Below are positions 1 through 16,425 of a stretch of DNA of 64,000 bases, piece by piece. The stretch's first letter is position 1, and each line of letters opens with the position of its first letter. The position numbers and the translations under genes were made by a program. This stretch comes from Diphasiastrum complanatum (lineage: Eukaryota > Streptophyta > Lycopodiopsida > Lycopodiales > Lycopodiaceae), in the NCBI GenBank assembly GCA_029204225.1, contig CM055093.1:47996354-48060353 (forward strand), read 5' to 3'. Below the pieces are notes generated by a model. It did no database searches. It was not told where the DNA came from and saw nothing but the letters and a program-made list of their open reading frames with translations.

Positions 1-1048
1 GTACTACATTGGATTGAAAAGATAAATCATATGTCATCTCCCAAAGCACTAGTAATTATTCATGTCCACTAATCTAGATATCAATACACTACAACATGTA
101 TGTATATAGACGAGCTTTTTAATGGAAAATCCTGAAATCTTTTTGTTATATTTCAAAATGTCAAAAAATTTGTCAAATAATGTTGGAACCATAATTCTGA
201 AATGTGAAATTTAAAAAACTATAAAATTTTGGCATGCACTAATTTTTTTACCACTGGACCTTTCATCAGGCAACTTGGCACGTTGAATCTCAAATCCTAA
301 CATCTAACATGGATTCTGACAAATCTGACAAATGTTGAATCCCAACATTATATGTTCACCATGATCAAAGAATATTTTGACATTTGTTAGAAATATTCAG
401 CATCATATATTGGGATTTGCTAGAGAAATTTTTTCTAGATTTGGATGTGCTAATTAATAAAAATAAAGTATAAAAAAACTGAAATAACTTATGCATAATA
501 TATATAGTTTATGAATTTCTTTTTGTGTTTTAGCATTTGAGCAACTCCAATAATCTAATATTTGCGTTGCAATGCAATCAAGCTATAAATTTGCATTGGA
601 TTCAATATTCGATGTTCTATAGTTAACATTTCACATTCAATTTGAAAAGAAAAAAAAAACAAGTACATGCTTCTTTGTACATTAGCAACTAAGATTTGCA
701 CACTAATATTTTGTAATGAGGGTTCAAAATTGTCATTGAAACAAATATTTGACATTCAACAATATTGTTACTGCAATCAACATTTCACCTTCATAAAAAA
801 TCAACACTCTTACATTGGCATTGCACTGGACACTCAAGATTCAAATTGCAATGAAGAAAAATGCATGTCCAAGTGTAAATGCTTATATGTTATAGCAAAC
901 TAAGATGTACAAATGTATGTGAATTTTTTTTTTATAAAAATGTAAATTTATTATTTACATATCTATTGAATGACATTCATATTTTCATCATTGTCTTCAC
1001 AAGCTTTTCAGCATTTCGAGCTATTGACCTCTAATTTTCATGTCTCAT
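1..1048. other. AT-rich spacer, no gene seen
   Basis: This stretch is strongly AT-rich and only short, compositionally trivial reading frames cross it. I see no coding motif, tRNA, or recognisable repeat end. It is probably decayed intergenic or repeat DNA left of the first copia remnant. Confidence 0.6.
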
Positions 1049-1369
1049 TGTTGGAATTTAATCTAATTCCTACTCATCCCAACAGCCCTTCTTCCTTCTC
1101 TCAATTTTACTCTCTTAAATGAAACCTGCAAAAAATGAACTATTTTTCAACAGTCTGCATATTTGAACTGATTGGCACTATAGTCTGCATTTTTACTCAG
1201 AAATTTCCACAGGCAAAAATCCCAACACCCGACACTGTCACCTTTCCAGCTTCGGGCCATCCTAAGCAACTAAGTGTTTTGCGACACTTGTGCTAACTCG
1301 GTTTTTTTCGGCCATTTCAGACACTTCCAAAATTCTTATCAGTTGGCATCAACATCTAAGCCAACGGAT
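1049..1369 (+). repeat. Candidate 5' LTR remnant, copia family I
   Basis: The stretch opens with TGTTGGAATTTAATC, which resembles the family II LTR start TGTTGGATTATTCTC, and lies immediately upstream of a primer-binding site and a gag remnant. Inside it, the words 'ctgcatttttactc', 'acaggcaaaaat' and 'acactgtc' echo the minisatellite in the family II LTRs. No second LTR copy is present to define the edges, so the left boundary is inferred and the right edge is only bounded by the PBS. Confidence 0.4.
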
Positions 1370-1382
1370 TGGTATCAGAGCA
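1370..1382 (+). other. Primer-binding site (initiator tRNA-Met)
   Basis: TGGTATCAGAGCA is complementary to the 3' end of plant initiator tRNA-Met, the usual minus-strand primer of Ty1/copia elements. It lies about 110 bp before the gag start, in the expected order LTR-PBS-gag. Confidence 0.8.
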
Positions 1383-1491
1383 CTGGTTTATTGGATTACT
1401 AGAGTCTAGGATTTATATTAGAACTTAATACGTTCTTGTTCCATAGAGCTTGTTCATTTTTTTTGTGTTCTATCTCTACTAGTCGATTAAA

Positions 1492-2280
1492 ATGGAAGGT
1501 TCAACCTCATATATCTGCTTGATCAACAAATTCAACAAAGATGACTTCCACTTGTGGAAGTTCAAGATGAGGATGAGCTTTGGGAATATGTAAACGGTTC
1601 AATAGCCAAACCGACAGAACCTGAACTACTTCCAGCATGGGAAGCAAAGGATTGCAAAGCACTTGCCATTGTATCCTTGAATCTGAAAGAAACTCAAATT
1701 GCTCACGTATCAAACAACACCACCTCCAAAGAAGTGTGGGATATCCTAACAAGTATCTACGAGACTTCAGATGTATCGACTTGTCTCTTTCTAAGGAAGA
1801 AAGTTCTTACACTCAAGATGAGCGAAGGAACCTCAATCAGCAATCACCTGAATGAATTCAAACAGTTGCTCAATCAACTTGTTGCAATAGGTTTCTCTAT
1901 ATCAGAAGAAGGCTCAACAATGTCTCTTCTTGCCAGTCTTCCATCCTCCTACAATAATCTAGTGTTGCTTTTGAGCAATACTCCTACGCTGTCTCTTCAG
2001 AAGATGACAACAAGTCTTTTGCAAGAAGAAGTCTGGAGAAAGAGCTTATCCACAATGAGTACCAAGTCAATGGCATTGTACTCTAATAAGCATCAGTCCA
2101 AGAAGAAGAATTTTATTTTATAGATATTGCAAAAGATCAAACCATGACATTAAGGATTGTCGCATCCTCAAGCACAATGAAGCGAGGAAGAAGATGCAAT
2201 AGCACCAAGACGGAGGTTCTAACTCTATCAAAGATTCCAAAGAGGATGACAAGGCACTGATGGTACAAGACCAAGTATAT
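1492..2280 (+). pseudogene. gag: Ty1/copia gag remnant, family I
   Basis: Reading begins at the ATG at 1492 with the typical copia gag opening (KFNKDDFHLWKFKMRM). It shifts frame near 1575-1585 and continues as LWEYVNGS, KALAIVSLNLK, TSKEVWDILTSIYE and LASLPSSYNNL, the order found in copia Gag (UBN2/Retrotran_gag_2 type). A second shift near 2115 leads to a zinc knuckle in which the first Cys is Tyr (YRYCKRSNHDIKDC), so the CX2CX4HX4C box is broken. A TAG follows at about 2200. The reading stops before a protease, so this is a 5' fragment of a dead element. It closely matches the gag at 36760-37715. Confidence 0.8.
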
Positions 2281-6733
<4,453 letters not shown>

Positions 6734-7845
6734 GGATCTGTTTACTGCCTTTTGTTCTTACTTCTTGTTCTACCTGTCAGCAGAGACAGTGGGCTCTTGC
6801 TCAAGTTATTCTTTCTCATTTATAGCCCAAAATCATGCAGAAGGGACAGATCTACGTTATAGTAATGTCCTACCTGTCATATGACACCAAGGAAGGTCAC
6901 TCTTGGACTAATGCACATGCATAAACAACCACTCATACATGCCAAAGCGTTCAACCATAAAATCAGTGTGCAGATCCGTTAAACAGACAATGAAATCCTA
7001 CTTCAACGCTGCAAAATGAACTGGGTCAGATCCTAAGCTATACTACACATACATTAATCCACAGAATTGAAACAAGAAGCTAATCTGACAGCATTTTAGT
7101 TGTCCAAGGATCTAGAAACACTCATTTCTTGATTCTTGGACAGCCCAAGAACATCAAGAACTAGAATGTCAAGAATCTGCAAGATTTACACCACATTTCT
7201 AGCCTCTATAGTTTACTTGAATGCTGAAACCTACATTAATCCACAAGCAAGAAAGGAAATCTAATCCACAACTAGGAAAGCAAGAAACTAATCCACTCTA
7301 AGTTCCACAACCACACACAAAGGCAATGGAAGAGCAAGATCATACATGCATCACTCAAGAAACAAGCATGATCAAGGAGCCCAAGGATGCGTCAAACTCA
7401 TGAAAGTTATTCTCATTTCAGCATGGAGTAGATACATTACACAAAAAGCTCCTCTTCTCAAAGAGGGAGTCTCTTAAATAAGCAAGAGAGCTCCTTAGGT
7501 GGCATCCTAGTGGCATTTTCACATTTCACAAATTACAAGTGGAATAATGCTCTCCACTAGATGTCACCATCAAAATTTGGCTCACTCTACTTTCTTTAAG
7601 AGGGGTCTACTTGCATTTATTACTTTGCCTAGAAATACTAGTTCCTACATGGTCGTTTCATCTTTCGGGATTCACCATGAAGCTTACACAATTTATACTT
7701 GACAGTACTAACTAGTATTCTTTGGCTCTCATACTCGGCTCTCAGTCTTCATTCATTTCCTCTTCTCAGAGACCTCCTCAATCTAAGGTGAGACGTGCTC
7801 TTGGGTAGCTCTGGCAGAGTATCTTGGAGATTTGTCAAAATCATC
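6734..7845 (-). repeat. Left arm of a ~1.1-kb inverted repeat, LTR-like
   Basis: Read on the minus strand, this arm matches 8458-9519 over most of its length. Shared blocks include the Ile/Leu-poor stretch around 'tttcttgattcttgga' and 'gcatgtgcattagtccaaga'. The arms carry an LTR-like layout: a TATTTAAG box (8794-8801 in the right arm) followed by a leader-like region. The two arms have their presumed 5' ends facing each other. Whether they are two LTRs of one family in opposite orientation or the ends of a foldback element cannot be settled here. Confidence 0.75.
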
Positions 7846-7944
7846 CAATCTCATCCCGCCTCTAATGTGTTGCAAGACCCACTGCAACTCATATTGAATG
7901 ATGTCACTCCGCTTTCGCATTGGCATATTTGATCTTACTTGGAA

Positions 7945-8273
7945 AAGCGTATAGCTTTAGAGTGCGCGGTTTCTATCCGCTATTGTCTTGCGCTCATTAG
8001 CATCTGATTTTGTTTTTCTGAATCAATACTGTTTCTTTATTGCATTCAGTTTGTGTCAGAATGCATGCATCTCTGTATTGCTTTTGTAACTGATAGAAAT
8101 TGTCTAAGAATTCAATATTTTATGTTTGGCTATGTAATCATGATCTAGTGAAAGTTAGTTGCTAAAGGTTGAACATGATTTCCATCACTACTGCTTTGTT
8201 CAATTTTTGATAGGCGTAGTCATGCATTGGAAGTAGAAAGTTTCCGCATTCTATTACTCACCTATTTCCGACA
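7945..8273 (+). repeat. Partial family II LTR (3' part)
   Basis: This is the reverse complement of 16633 to about 16970, the 3' portion of the complete family II LTR. It ends TTTCCGACA exactly as that LTR does, but is followed by TGTTGACC and not by a primer-binding site. It is therefore a truncated, isolated LTR end. It lies between the two inverted arms. Confidence 0.85.
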
Positions 8274-8457
8274 TGTTGACCCTCCAAAAGTGGTCCACAA
8301 ATGTAACATGCGTTGTAACCCGATGTGGTTAGACCTACATAGTTCATAAACCAAATGTGAAATAAGCTTAGTAGAATATACTCATTGACAAACGCTAAAC
8401 CTTAAAACGGATTTGTATAATTATATAGATACCTGAATGTTGGCTGATTCCTATGAA

Positions 8458-9519
8458 TCCCCAACATACTCAGCCAGAGCTACTCAAGAGCACGTCTCAT
8501 CTTAGACCGAGGAGGTCTCTGAGAAGACAAGATGAACGAAGATTGAGAGCCGAGGAATACTAGTTACTACTATCAAGTAGAAACTGTGTAAGCCTCATGA
8601 TGAATCCTGAAAGATGAAATGACCATGTAGGAACTAGTATTTCTAGGAAAAGTAATAAATGCAAGTAGACCTCTCTTAAAAAAAGTAGAGTGAGCCACCT
8701 TTTGATGGTGACATCTGGTGGAGAGCATTATTCCACTTGTAATTTGTGAAATGTGGAAATGCCACTAGGATGCCACCTAAGAAGCTCTCTTGCTTATTTA
8801 AGAGATTTCTTCTTTGAGAAGAGGAGATTTTTGTGTAATGTATCTACTCTATACTGAAATGAGAATATGAGTTTGAGGCATCCTTGAGCTCCTTGATCAT
8901 GCTTGTTTCTTGAGTGATGCATGTATGATCTTGCCCTTCCATTCCCTTTGTGTGTGGTTGTGGAACTTAGAGTGGATTAGTTTCTTGCCTTCCTAGTTGT
9001 GGATTAGTTTTTCTTTCTTGCTTGTGGATTAATGTAGGTTTCAGCATTCAGGTGAACTATAGAGGCTAGAAATGTGGTGTAAATCTTGCAGATTCTTGAT
9101 GTTCTTGGGTTGTCCAAGAATCAAGAAATGAGTGTTTCTTGATTCTTGGACAACTAAAATGCTATTAGATTAGTTTTTTGTTTCAGTTTTGTGGATTAAT
9201 GTATGTGTAGTATAGCTTAGGGTTTGATCTAGTTCGTTTTGCAGCATTAAAGTAGGATTTCATTGTTTGTTCAACGAATCTGCACACTGAGTTTTCGGTT
9301 GAATGCTTTGGCATGTATGAGTGGTTGTTTATGCATGTGCATTAGTCCAAGAGTGACCTTCCTTGGTGTCCTATGATGGGCTGGACATTTTTATAATGTA
9401 GATCTGTCCCTTCTACTTGATTTTGGGCTATAAACAAGAAAGAATAACTTAAACAAGAGCCCACTATCTATGTTGACAGGCAGAATAAGAAGTAAGAACA
9501 AAAAGCAGCAAACAGATCC
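8458..9519 (+). repeat. Right arm of the ~1.1-kb inverted repeat, LTR-like
   Basis: This arm is the inverted partner of 6734-7845. It contains TATTTAAG at 8794-8801. Shortly beyond its end, at 9541, the sequence reads ACA followed by TTTGGCATCAT, which looks like an LTR end followed by a degenerate primer-binding site. That favours a solo or truncated LTR, although no internal coding sequence follows. Confidence 0.7.
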
Positions 9520-9788
9520 TTCTAAGCAGAGGATCTGTCAACATTTGGCATCATACTACTTGGACCAACACATTCTCAATCTATAAACTACTGTAATGTT
9601 GCCCACACTCAGAATTCTGGCCACAATCGCTTCAGCCTTGCACACCTCTAAGTTCTTGGCCTTCACTGTTCCTGACCATGCAGTCTGATCTCTCAAACAC
9701 AAAACTCCACTAGCTAAAAGCATGGTTTGGTGGTATAAATAAAAGAACCAATTTTTCATTGTACCTTTTGGTAGTACATTTCACTTTT

Positions 9789-10140
9789 GGGGGATTTTAT
9801 TACTCATAATTGTTTTGAGTCCACATTAAAAATGACATAACTTTTTAGTGATAAATCCAATTTCAGCAAATTCTGGTGCACTAAAAGACTTAAAGAGCGC
9901 TTTCCAATGATATGTTAGATGACATACTTCTGAGCTACGGTTAAAAAGTTATAAGTCCAGAGTATGGGGATTTTATTAATCATAATTTTTTGAGTCCACA
10001 TTAAAAATGACATAACTTTTTAGTGGTAAGTCCAATTTCAGCGAGTTTAGTGCGTTAGAAAGCCCTTGATGAGCACTTTTCAATGATATGTTGCTTGACA
10101 TACTTTCAAGGTATAGTCAAAAAGTTATTACAGGTCAAAA
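9789..10140 (+). repeat. Two-copy tandem duplication (~178 bp)
   Basis: Units at about 9789-9966 and 9967-10140 share 'ggattttatta', 'gagtccacattaaaaatgac', 'ataactttttagtg' and 'ccaatttcagc'. The segment just before and at the start of unit 1 also recurs at 51490-51570, so the sequence is part of a dispersed family. Confidence 0.8.
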
Positions 10141-11865
10141 TTATTAGTTGAAAATATTGTATAATAATACAAAAGTGCATTTCAACCCAAAAAAGGTAGT
10201 GTCCTTGAAAGTACCACCTGCACAAGACCTACCATACAAGAACAGTTTGTAGCAAGCATTTACACATCACTCGTCCCCGATCTCCACCACCACCCTCATA
10301 TCATACACCTCCATCAGACCTGCAACACAACATAATAGCCTTCATATATTTCTGCCAACACTCAACGTAGCCTCCTCTCTCCCTCCACTCAGATCACCTT
10401 ATACAGAGTTTAGGATCTTTGAGTATACTGCAACTTTCAGAAATCCACGTCATTTCAAAGTTGATTCTTGTATTTCATAGAGATATTCATCTTCAAATCA
10501 ACTACAGCAAGATCGAAACAAATTTAATTAAAATTTGTTCAATCTTCAAACCAGCATGTTCCGTGTGTTTCACCTATGTGTTCCAAACATCGATCTCACA
10601 TTGCGTGTGTCAGATACCAACAACATCATCCCCACCAACAAATTTTGGGGAGAGGAGAGAGAGTGGATCTGCTTGGATCCACTAGGAGCAGTTACACTGG
10701 CAGCAACAACATCAGTAAAATTGACACCCATAGTCACAAAATCAAAGACGATATCGACAAGGCTAAGAAAGTAGATGGACAATCCAAAGAGACTCAATCA
10801 GAAGAAGTACTTCAATCATAACGAATATCTTTCAGAAGATGAAAGCACAAGCATTGGGAAATTAGTCTTCTTCTTCAACCAACCTCTTGCCATACATCTG
10901 CATCTACTCTCATGTCTATCGCCCACACCATTTACTGATGTCATTAGCACCACCCTTTCTTCCATCTGTCTATTTGCCATCATTCCATTGTTCATCTGAG
11001 AAATTCCCAGTTTTTTCAAAGCCTGATAGTTTTACCGAAGTGGCTAAAAGATCATTGCAAGTATCTTGTGGAGACTAACTACCACCTACAATGGTTGGTT
11101 AGTCAGAAAAGAAGATCTAAGAAGCAGGTGAAATAGCTAGAAGAAATAAAGAGAAAGATCCAAAAACCTGAGAAGGAAAGGATGAAACCTAAGTAGCAAA
11201 CGAGTCAGATCGATCTTGATCAGAAGAAACTCTCTGGAGCAATGATAGTTGAATCCCCTCCTATGAAGCCCGAAGAGATCCAAAAGTAATGGATCAAAAG
11301 AAAGAGCTGCAGAAAAGAAAAGATGAAGACAACCGTGAACGTGCAGAATAAAGTGAGCTCCTCACCCAGCAAGTGGTGGTCAAAGCTTGACATTACAAGA
11401 GTCCAAGGCTGCAACTATAGAGCTATCAGTTCCTTCATCATTCCACCAAGTTTCTATCCAACCCATCCATCCAAATCTGTTCCTACCACCAATTTGTTGA
11501 TGTGTCCACTCTCTTGAAGACTGACAACCAAGATTTGTGCAACCTATCAATTGAAAATTCTCCTCTTCTCATCAAGGATAGAGCATTGACAAGATTCGAA
11601 CTTCGACTAAGAGAAGAACTACAAAAGTACCTACAAGCTAAGCAAAATGGAAGATACAGACCTCCCAGAAGTTAGTATCTGCCAAGGAACCCAAGATGAG
11701 ACCATCATGGCAGATACAAGTGATAAAACAAAAGACACAAGGGATGCACTTAGGCATGCAAGTTGTGAAGTTGTTGGGAGCTCTCCAATTTTGAGAATGT
11801 CAACCACTTGCAGCAATAAAACATTCTAGTTACATTGCGGCAGATTGCGGAAAGCAGTCTTTTTG
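10141..11865. other. Unresolved low-complexity and possibly coding-derived DNA
   Basis: Base composition is less AT-rich than the neighbours and several frames of 60-90 codons overlap on both strands. None shows a domain or motif I recognise. It may be a decayed captured gene or the interior of an unknown element. It abuts the truncated edge of the family II LTR near 11866. Confidence 0.3.
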
Positions 11866-12463
11866 ATAAAGATTGGTGACAATAAGCACTTTGTTTTATG
11901 CAAAGTCTATCAGCATAAATGAATGTAAACTATCATTTTGCATAAATGAACTTAAACTGCCACAGGCAAAAAATGCGACACTACATTTTTACTTGTAATT
12001 TTTGACAGGCGAAAAATGAGAAAAAAATGATACTGCATTTTTGCACGTAATTCTTGACAGACGAAAAATGTGAAAAAGACGACACTGCATTTTTACACGT
12101 CATTCCTAACAGGCGAAAAATGCGAAAAAAAGTGACACTGCATTTTTGCACGTAATTTCTGATAGGCGAAAAATGCGAAAAAGTCGACACTGTATTTTTA
12201 CGCGTAATTTCTGACAAGCAAAAAATGTGAAAAAGACGACACTACGTTTTTACACGTAATTCCTGACAAGCGACACTGTCGGGTTCGTAGAGAGAGAAAA
12301 TGCAACACTATTGTCAAACTCCGTGTATTTCTACGAACTATGTAAAAACACTTGTAATTCTGTAGACTATATAAAGACACGAGAAAATCTGCAGAACTGG
12401 ATAAATAGTTGGATGAAGATTAAAATCGATTAGTCGATTAGTAGGAAAGAGAATAATCCAATA
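11866..12463 (-). repeat. 3' LTR of family II copia element (truncated)
   Basis: This matches about 17320-17914 of the 5' LTR on the same strand. Its inner edge reads TATTGGATTATTC on the minus strand (TG changed to TA) and is preceded by a polypurine tract. The outer part, corresponding to 16633 to about 17320, is missing, so the LTR is cut near 11866 and no target-site duplication can be read. Confidence 0.8.
11967..12270 (-). repeat. ~52-bp minisatellite inside the 3' LTR
   Basis: About six tandem units carry the consensus pieces 'cgacactgcatttttacacg', 'taattcctgacaggcg' and 'aaaaatgcgaaaaag'. The 5' LTR has a corresponding array of about six units at 17420-17725. Reading frames across it (repeated CKNAVSSFSHF-like segments) are artefacts of the repeat. 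Confidence 0.9.
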
Positions 12464-12473
12464 CTCTCCCTTA
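12464..12473 (-). other. Polypurine tract of family II element
   Basis: On the minus strand TAAGGGAGAG directly precedes the 3' LTR. Its position and composition fit the plus-strand priming site of a copia element. Confidence 0.7.
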
Positions 12474-13007
12474 ATCTGAAGGCATGAATGCCTTGACCTT
12501 TAAACTTAGTTTTGCACAAATCCTTCTATCTGCATCCAAGCTTAATGCTTTGGTAAAAATATCTATCGTCATATCTTGCATTCGATAGTACTGCAAGCTG
12601 ATCTCTTCATTGAGAACTTTGCTTTTGACAAAGTGATAATTCAATTCAATGTGTTTACTCATAGAATAAAATCTAGCGTTGGCTAATAAGGCAATGGCAC
12701 TTTGATTATCACAAAATAATAATGTCAGAGCAAATGGATTCAGACTGATATATGAAAGTAAGTTTCTCAACCAAATCGCTTTTTTTCTAGCTTGTGAGAC
12801 TGCGATATACTCTGATTCAGTGGAAGATAGAGCTATCGAAGATTGCTTGCAACTGTTCCAAGAAATTGGACCATTGTTGAGGAAGAATGTAAATCCAAAA
12901 GTGGATTTACATGTGTCTACATCTCCTGTCCAATTTGCATTTGTGTAACCACTGAGTAAATTGAGTTTTTGGTTGTCGACTATTCTATAACAAATGCAAA
13001 AGTCCAT
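12471..13007 (-). pseudogene. pol: Copia RNase H domain, family II
   Basis: The frame of about 178 codons shows the standard copia RNase H order: GYTNANWTGDVDT, STFGFTFFLN, SWNSCKQSSIALSSTESEY, CDNQSAIALL and KHIELNYHFVK, then the C-terminal DIFTKAL. Acidic positions in GDVD, in STESEY and in CDNQ are present. It degrades the genomic RNA strand during cDNA synthesis. This domain is locally intact, but it is separated from RT by stops and shifts between 13007 and 13570, so the polyprotein is dead. Confidence 0.85.
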
Positions 13008-13019
13008 AGTAGCTCAAAA

Positions 13020-13997
13020 ATATCTCATGACTCTGATAAGAGCCTTCCAATGTGTTACACTAGGGTTGGTCATATATTGACTGAGAGAGCAGACTGCAAA
13101 AGCTATGTCTGGCCTGGTATAGATCATTGCGTACATAAGTGATCCTCTAATAGAATGGTAAGGATACTCACGCATCTATTCCTTCTCTTGATTTGTTTGA
13201 AGACAATAGTCCTTTGACAATATGAGACCTGATTCCATTGGTAAGAGAGCTAACTTGCAATTAATCAGATTGTATCTGACCAACATATTGTAGATGTACT
13301 TCTGTTAAATAATGTAAATTAACTTTCAAATTTTGTCTCTGTGGATTTGAATACTAAGGCAAAAATGGGCTTCACCCAGATGGTCATATCGAATTCAGAA
13401 GATAGCATTGTCTTGTCTTCTTTTATTACATCGGTATTGTTGCTGAAAAGCAATGTATCATCCATGTACAAAGTGATAATGATAAAAGATTGTTGCACTG
13501 TCCTGAAGTAAACATTTGAATCTGAAGAGCTAGGTGTGTAGTTGTGATCAATAAGAAAAGTATTGATCCTTCAAAACCATGCTCGAATAGATTGCTTCAA
13601 GACATAAAGTGCCTTATGGAGTTTACACACATGATTGTGTTTACCCTCAAAAATATAACCTTCGGGTTGCACCATGTAAATGTGTCCTTCAATAACTCCA
13701 TTGAGATATGTTGTTTGTACATCCATTTGATGTTTCCAAATCTGCAGCAACAACAAACAATAATAAAAGTCGAATAGAAAAATGTTTGACTACTGGACTA
13801 AAAGTGTCAATGTAATTGACACTGTATACCTGAGAAAATCCTCTGGCGACAAGTCGGGCTTTTCTTCTGTTGATGCTTCGGTCCCCTTTGTACTTGACTT
13901 TGAAAATCCATTTGCAATCAACTACATTTCTGCTCACAGGTAATTCGACAATCATCCATGTCTGGTTCTTGATAAGAGATAAATACTCTTTATCCAT
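13020..13997 (-). pseudogene. pol: Copia reverse transcriptase, family II, frameshifted
   Basis: From the N-terminal side, the frame starting near 13997 reads NQTWMIVELP, VDCKWIFKVKYKGD and RKARLVARGFSQ, classic copia RT opening motifs. It shifts near 13740 to a frame with VQTTYLNGVIEG and KLHKALYVLKQS, in which GLKQ is altered. The catalytic box reads YMDD at 13457-13468, followed by TLLF. Several stops and shifts separate these pieces. The closest relative in this window is the remnant at 61280-63400. Confidence 0.85.
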
Positions 13998-14006
13998 AGG
14001 TTCTTT

Positions 14007-15300
14007 TCAGATATCTGAATCTGGCTGACTGAGTGCCTCTTCAACAATCGTCGGCTCATGAACAAGGTAGGCTATAGACTCGCCTATATACCTAATAGGT
14101 GGTCTGCTAGCTCTTGATGATCTTCTGAAAAATAGAGGAAGTTGATCATTTTTATCATACTGTAGTTGCCGAACTGCAACATCATCATCTTCTGATTCGT
14201 CGTTGATTTGTTGTTCATCAAGAGTAGATGAACTTAATCCTTCAAGGGGAATAGTCGACTGAGAAACTGGAAAGTTCAATATGTCAAGAGAATCTAACAG
14301 GTCGGCTGGATGGGCTGTGTCTTTTCCCTTGATTTCTTGAAATCGATCTTCGATGGAATCGAGCAACTTGTAGGCTTGATCTGAAGTAGTGTAGTTGATG
14401 AGAATACATTTGATACTCTGAAGTCTAGCTTCTTCTTGAGATCGTGAGGAATCTGCGCATAAACAGTACATCCAAAAATCTTTAAGTTTGATAAAGAAGG
14501 TCTGGTACCTGTCCAAACTTCAAATGGTGTTTTTTCTGAGAGACCTTTGGTAGGACATTTGTTTTGAATAGGTTGTTGAAACAGCTTCAACCCAGAAGGA
14601 CTTCGGAAGTGTCGCATGTGATGACATGCACTTTGTCAATTCGACTAAGGTTCTGTTCTTTCTCTTAGCAAGACCGTTTGACTGAGGCAAATAGGAGGTA
14701 ATGTATTGTTGCTCAATGTCGTTGTTAAGGCAGTACTCCTTGAATTCGGTGGAGATGTATTCTCCCCCGTTATCTAAAATCAGTGCTTTGATTCGTTTAC
14801 CAGTCTAATTTTCTACATGCTCTTTCAATTATCTGAACATGATGAAAACTTCTGATTTATGTTTAATGAAGTAAACAGTTGTTCTTTTGGAGAATTCGTC
14901 AACAAAGGTAATGAAATACTTTGCATTCAACAAATGAAGGAGTTCGCATAGGTCCACACATATCTGTATGAACAACATCTAACAGACCTTTTGATGCATG
15001 CCTATGACTTGATTTAAAAGGAATCCTAGTCTGCTTTCCAAGGATGCAGCTATGGTAGACAGGGAGATTGACTTTACCTGAAGGATAGCCAAGATCAAGA
15101 GCCATGGATTGTCTAGACATGTTCGAAACAGATGCATAATTGAAGTGTCCTAAGCGATGATGCCATAGTAATGCTTTATTGACAAGAACATAGGTTTTCA
15201 AGACTTGACTAGAATCAAAATAACAATGTCCCAATCGATATAAGTATCCATGCCTCTTGCCGAGTGCAAGAATCTTATTACTCCTATCGATAATTTTGCA
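14007..15300 (-). pseudogene. pol: Copia pre-integrase, integrase and linker, family II
   Basis: At 14899-15234 the frame reads LLWHHRLGHFNYASV, the copia GAG_pre-integrase motif, then HTDMCGPM, the start of the integrase core with its first Asp. The middle of the core (about 14620-14890) is broken by shifts and a TAG, with recognisable remains such as the NGGEY region. At 14294-14617 the C-terminal part is visible (LFQQPIQNKCPTKGLSEKTPFE, FGCTVYAQIP). The frame 14007-14516 is the linker to RT, ending with RRSSRASRPPIRY. Integrase would join cDNA to host DNA, but this copy cannot make it. Confidence 0.8.
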
Positions 15301-15705
15301 TTAATCACACTCAAACTCCACCTTATGATCTAAATCTGTAATTCTACTTACTGATAATAGATTTGTAGATAGTTTAGGAACATACAAGACTTTTGACAGT
15401 AGTTTGAATTGATCATGCTGGAATCTAAATCTTACAATATCTTCACCTTTGATAGTGTGAGTACTATCGTCACCAAGATGAATATACTTCTCTGTGCTGT
15501 AAGGTGTATAGGATTGAAAAATCTCACGATGATTGTTCATATGTTGAGTAGCTCCAGAATCCAGAAACCACGAATCGTTCGAATTCGCATATTTGTCTTT
15601 TACCATAAAAGCGCCTTTGTCCATTTCGACTTGAGGAGATGCTATTACTATATTTGCTTGTTGATCAAGTGCTTGGCTGCATTCTTCGCTTTGAGAATTC
15701 AGCAA
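15301..15705 (-). pseudogene. pol: Copia aspartic protease, family II
   Basis: The frame shows WFLDSGATQHM with the catalytic Asp-Ser-Gly at 15553-15561, followed by YIHLGDDSTHTIKGEDIV and VLYVPKLSTNLLSVSRI, the usual layout of the copia protease region. The protease normally cuts Gag-Pol in the particle. The upstream join to gag is interrupted at about 15710-15750, including a disordered zinc-knuckle region. Confidence 0.85.
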
Positions 15706-15755
15706 TCTTGAATCTCATGGTTATTGCGTCTGCAAGATTGTTCTTGACTTTGAGT

Positions 15756-16425
15756 CTATTTCTGATTTGATACAGACTGCTTGGAGCTTTTTTGCTTCTG
15801 TCGTTTTGAGCTCTTGTTGACATATAGAGCATGAGACGAAGAGGTAGACGAAGTGCGTTGACTTCTTTGATTATCTTCTTGCAGCAACATAGTGATAACT
15901 TTGGTAAGAGTTAAATCTGAGTGTGTCGTGATGATCATTACCCAGTTCTCATATGTAGAGGGCAGGCTTGAAAGCAATGTCATAATTGTGTCTGATCATG
16001 TATGACTGATCCGACATCGGCCATCTATTGTAAGAGATTCTTAAACTGGTTAATATGATTCTGAAGAGAATCACCATTTGGCATCTTGAGTGTGAAGAAT
16101 TCCCTTTGAAGATGTACCTTAGTAGTTACGTCTCTCACATCATATAGTGAGCTTAGGAAGTCCCAGACTTCTTTCGAAGTCTTAGCTTCAGCTATGTGGC
16201 CAATTTGAGTATCTGATATATTGAGGATAATAAGTGCGAAAGCTTTACCATCCTTCGATTTCCATTTTGAGTCTTTTGTGTCGTCTTCAGATTTCATTCG
16301 ATACCTGTAACAACATCCCATAACTCATTGGTGATTAGCAAGGTCTTCATCTTCAATTTTCACAAATGATAATTGGATCCATTCAGCTTGTCTACGATAA
16401 GACCAACTTTACTTTGAGAATCCAT
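15756..16425 (-). pseudogene. gag: Copia gag, family II
   Basis: The start codon on the minus strand lies at 16425 and is followed by LIVDKLNGSNYHL. The next codon is a stop where copia Gag has Trp (Trp-to-stop). After a shift come KDGKAFALIILNISDTQIGH, KTSKEVWDFLSSLYD and LQREFFTLKM, then, in another frame, TLLSSLPSTYENWV. At least three lesions disable it. The coat protein family is the same as in the family I gag fragments. Confidence 0.85.

Noticed and set aside
10419-11829. Cluster of overlapping 60-90 codon frames on both strands
   Set aside because: Frames overlap each other on opposite strands, none has a family motif, and a choice between them would be arbitrary.
11967-12270. CRISPR-like array of short repeats
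   Set aside because: Units are contiguous and diverged with no unique spacers, and lie inside a plant LTR.
11981-12380. Minus-strand frames with repeated CKNAVSSFSHF-like segments (also at 17386-17774)
   Set aside because: They come from the LTR minisatellite. The apparent protein repeat follows the 52-bp DNA unit and has no support as coding sequence.
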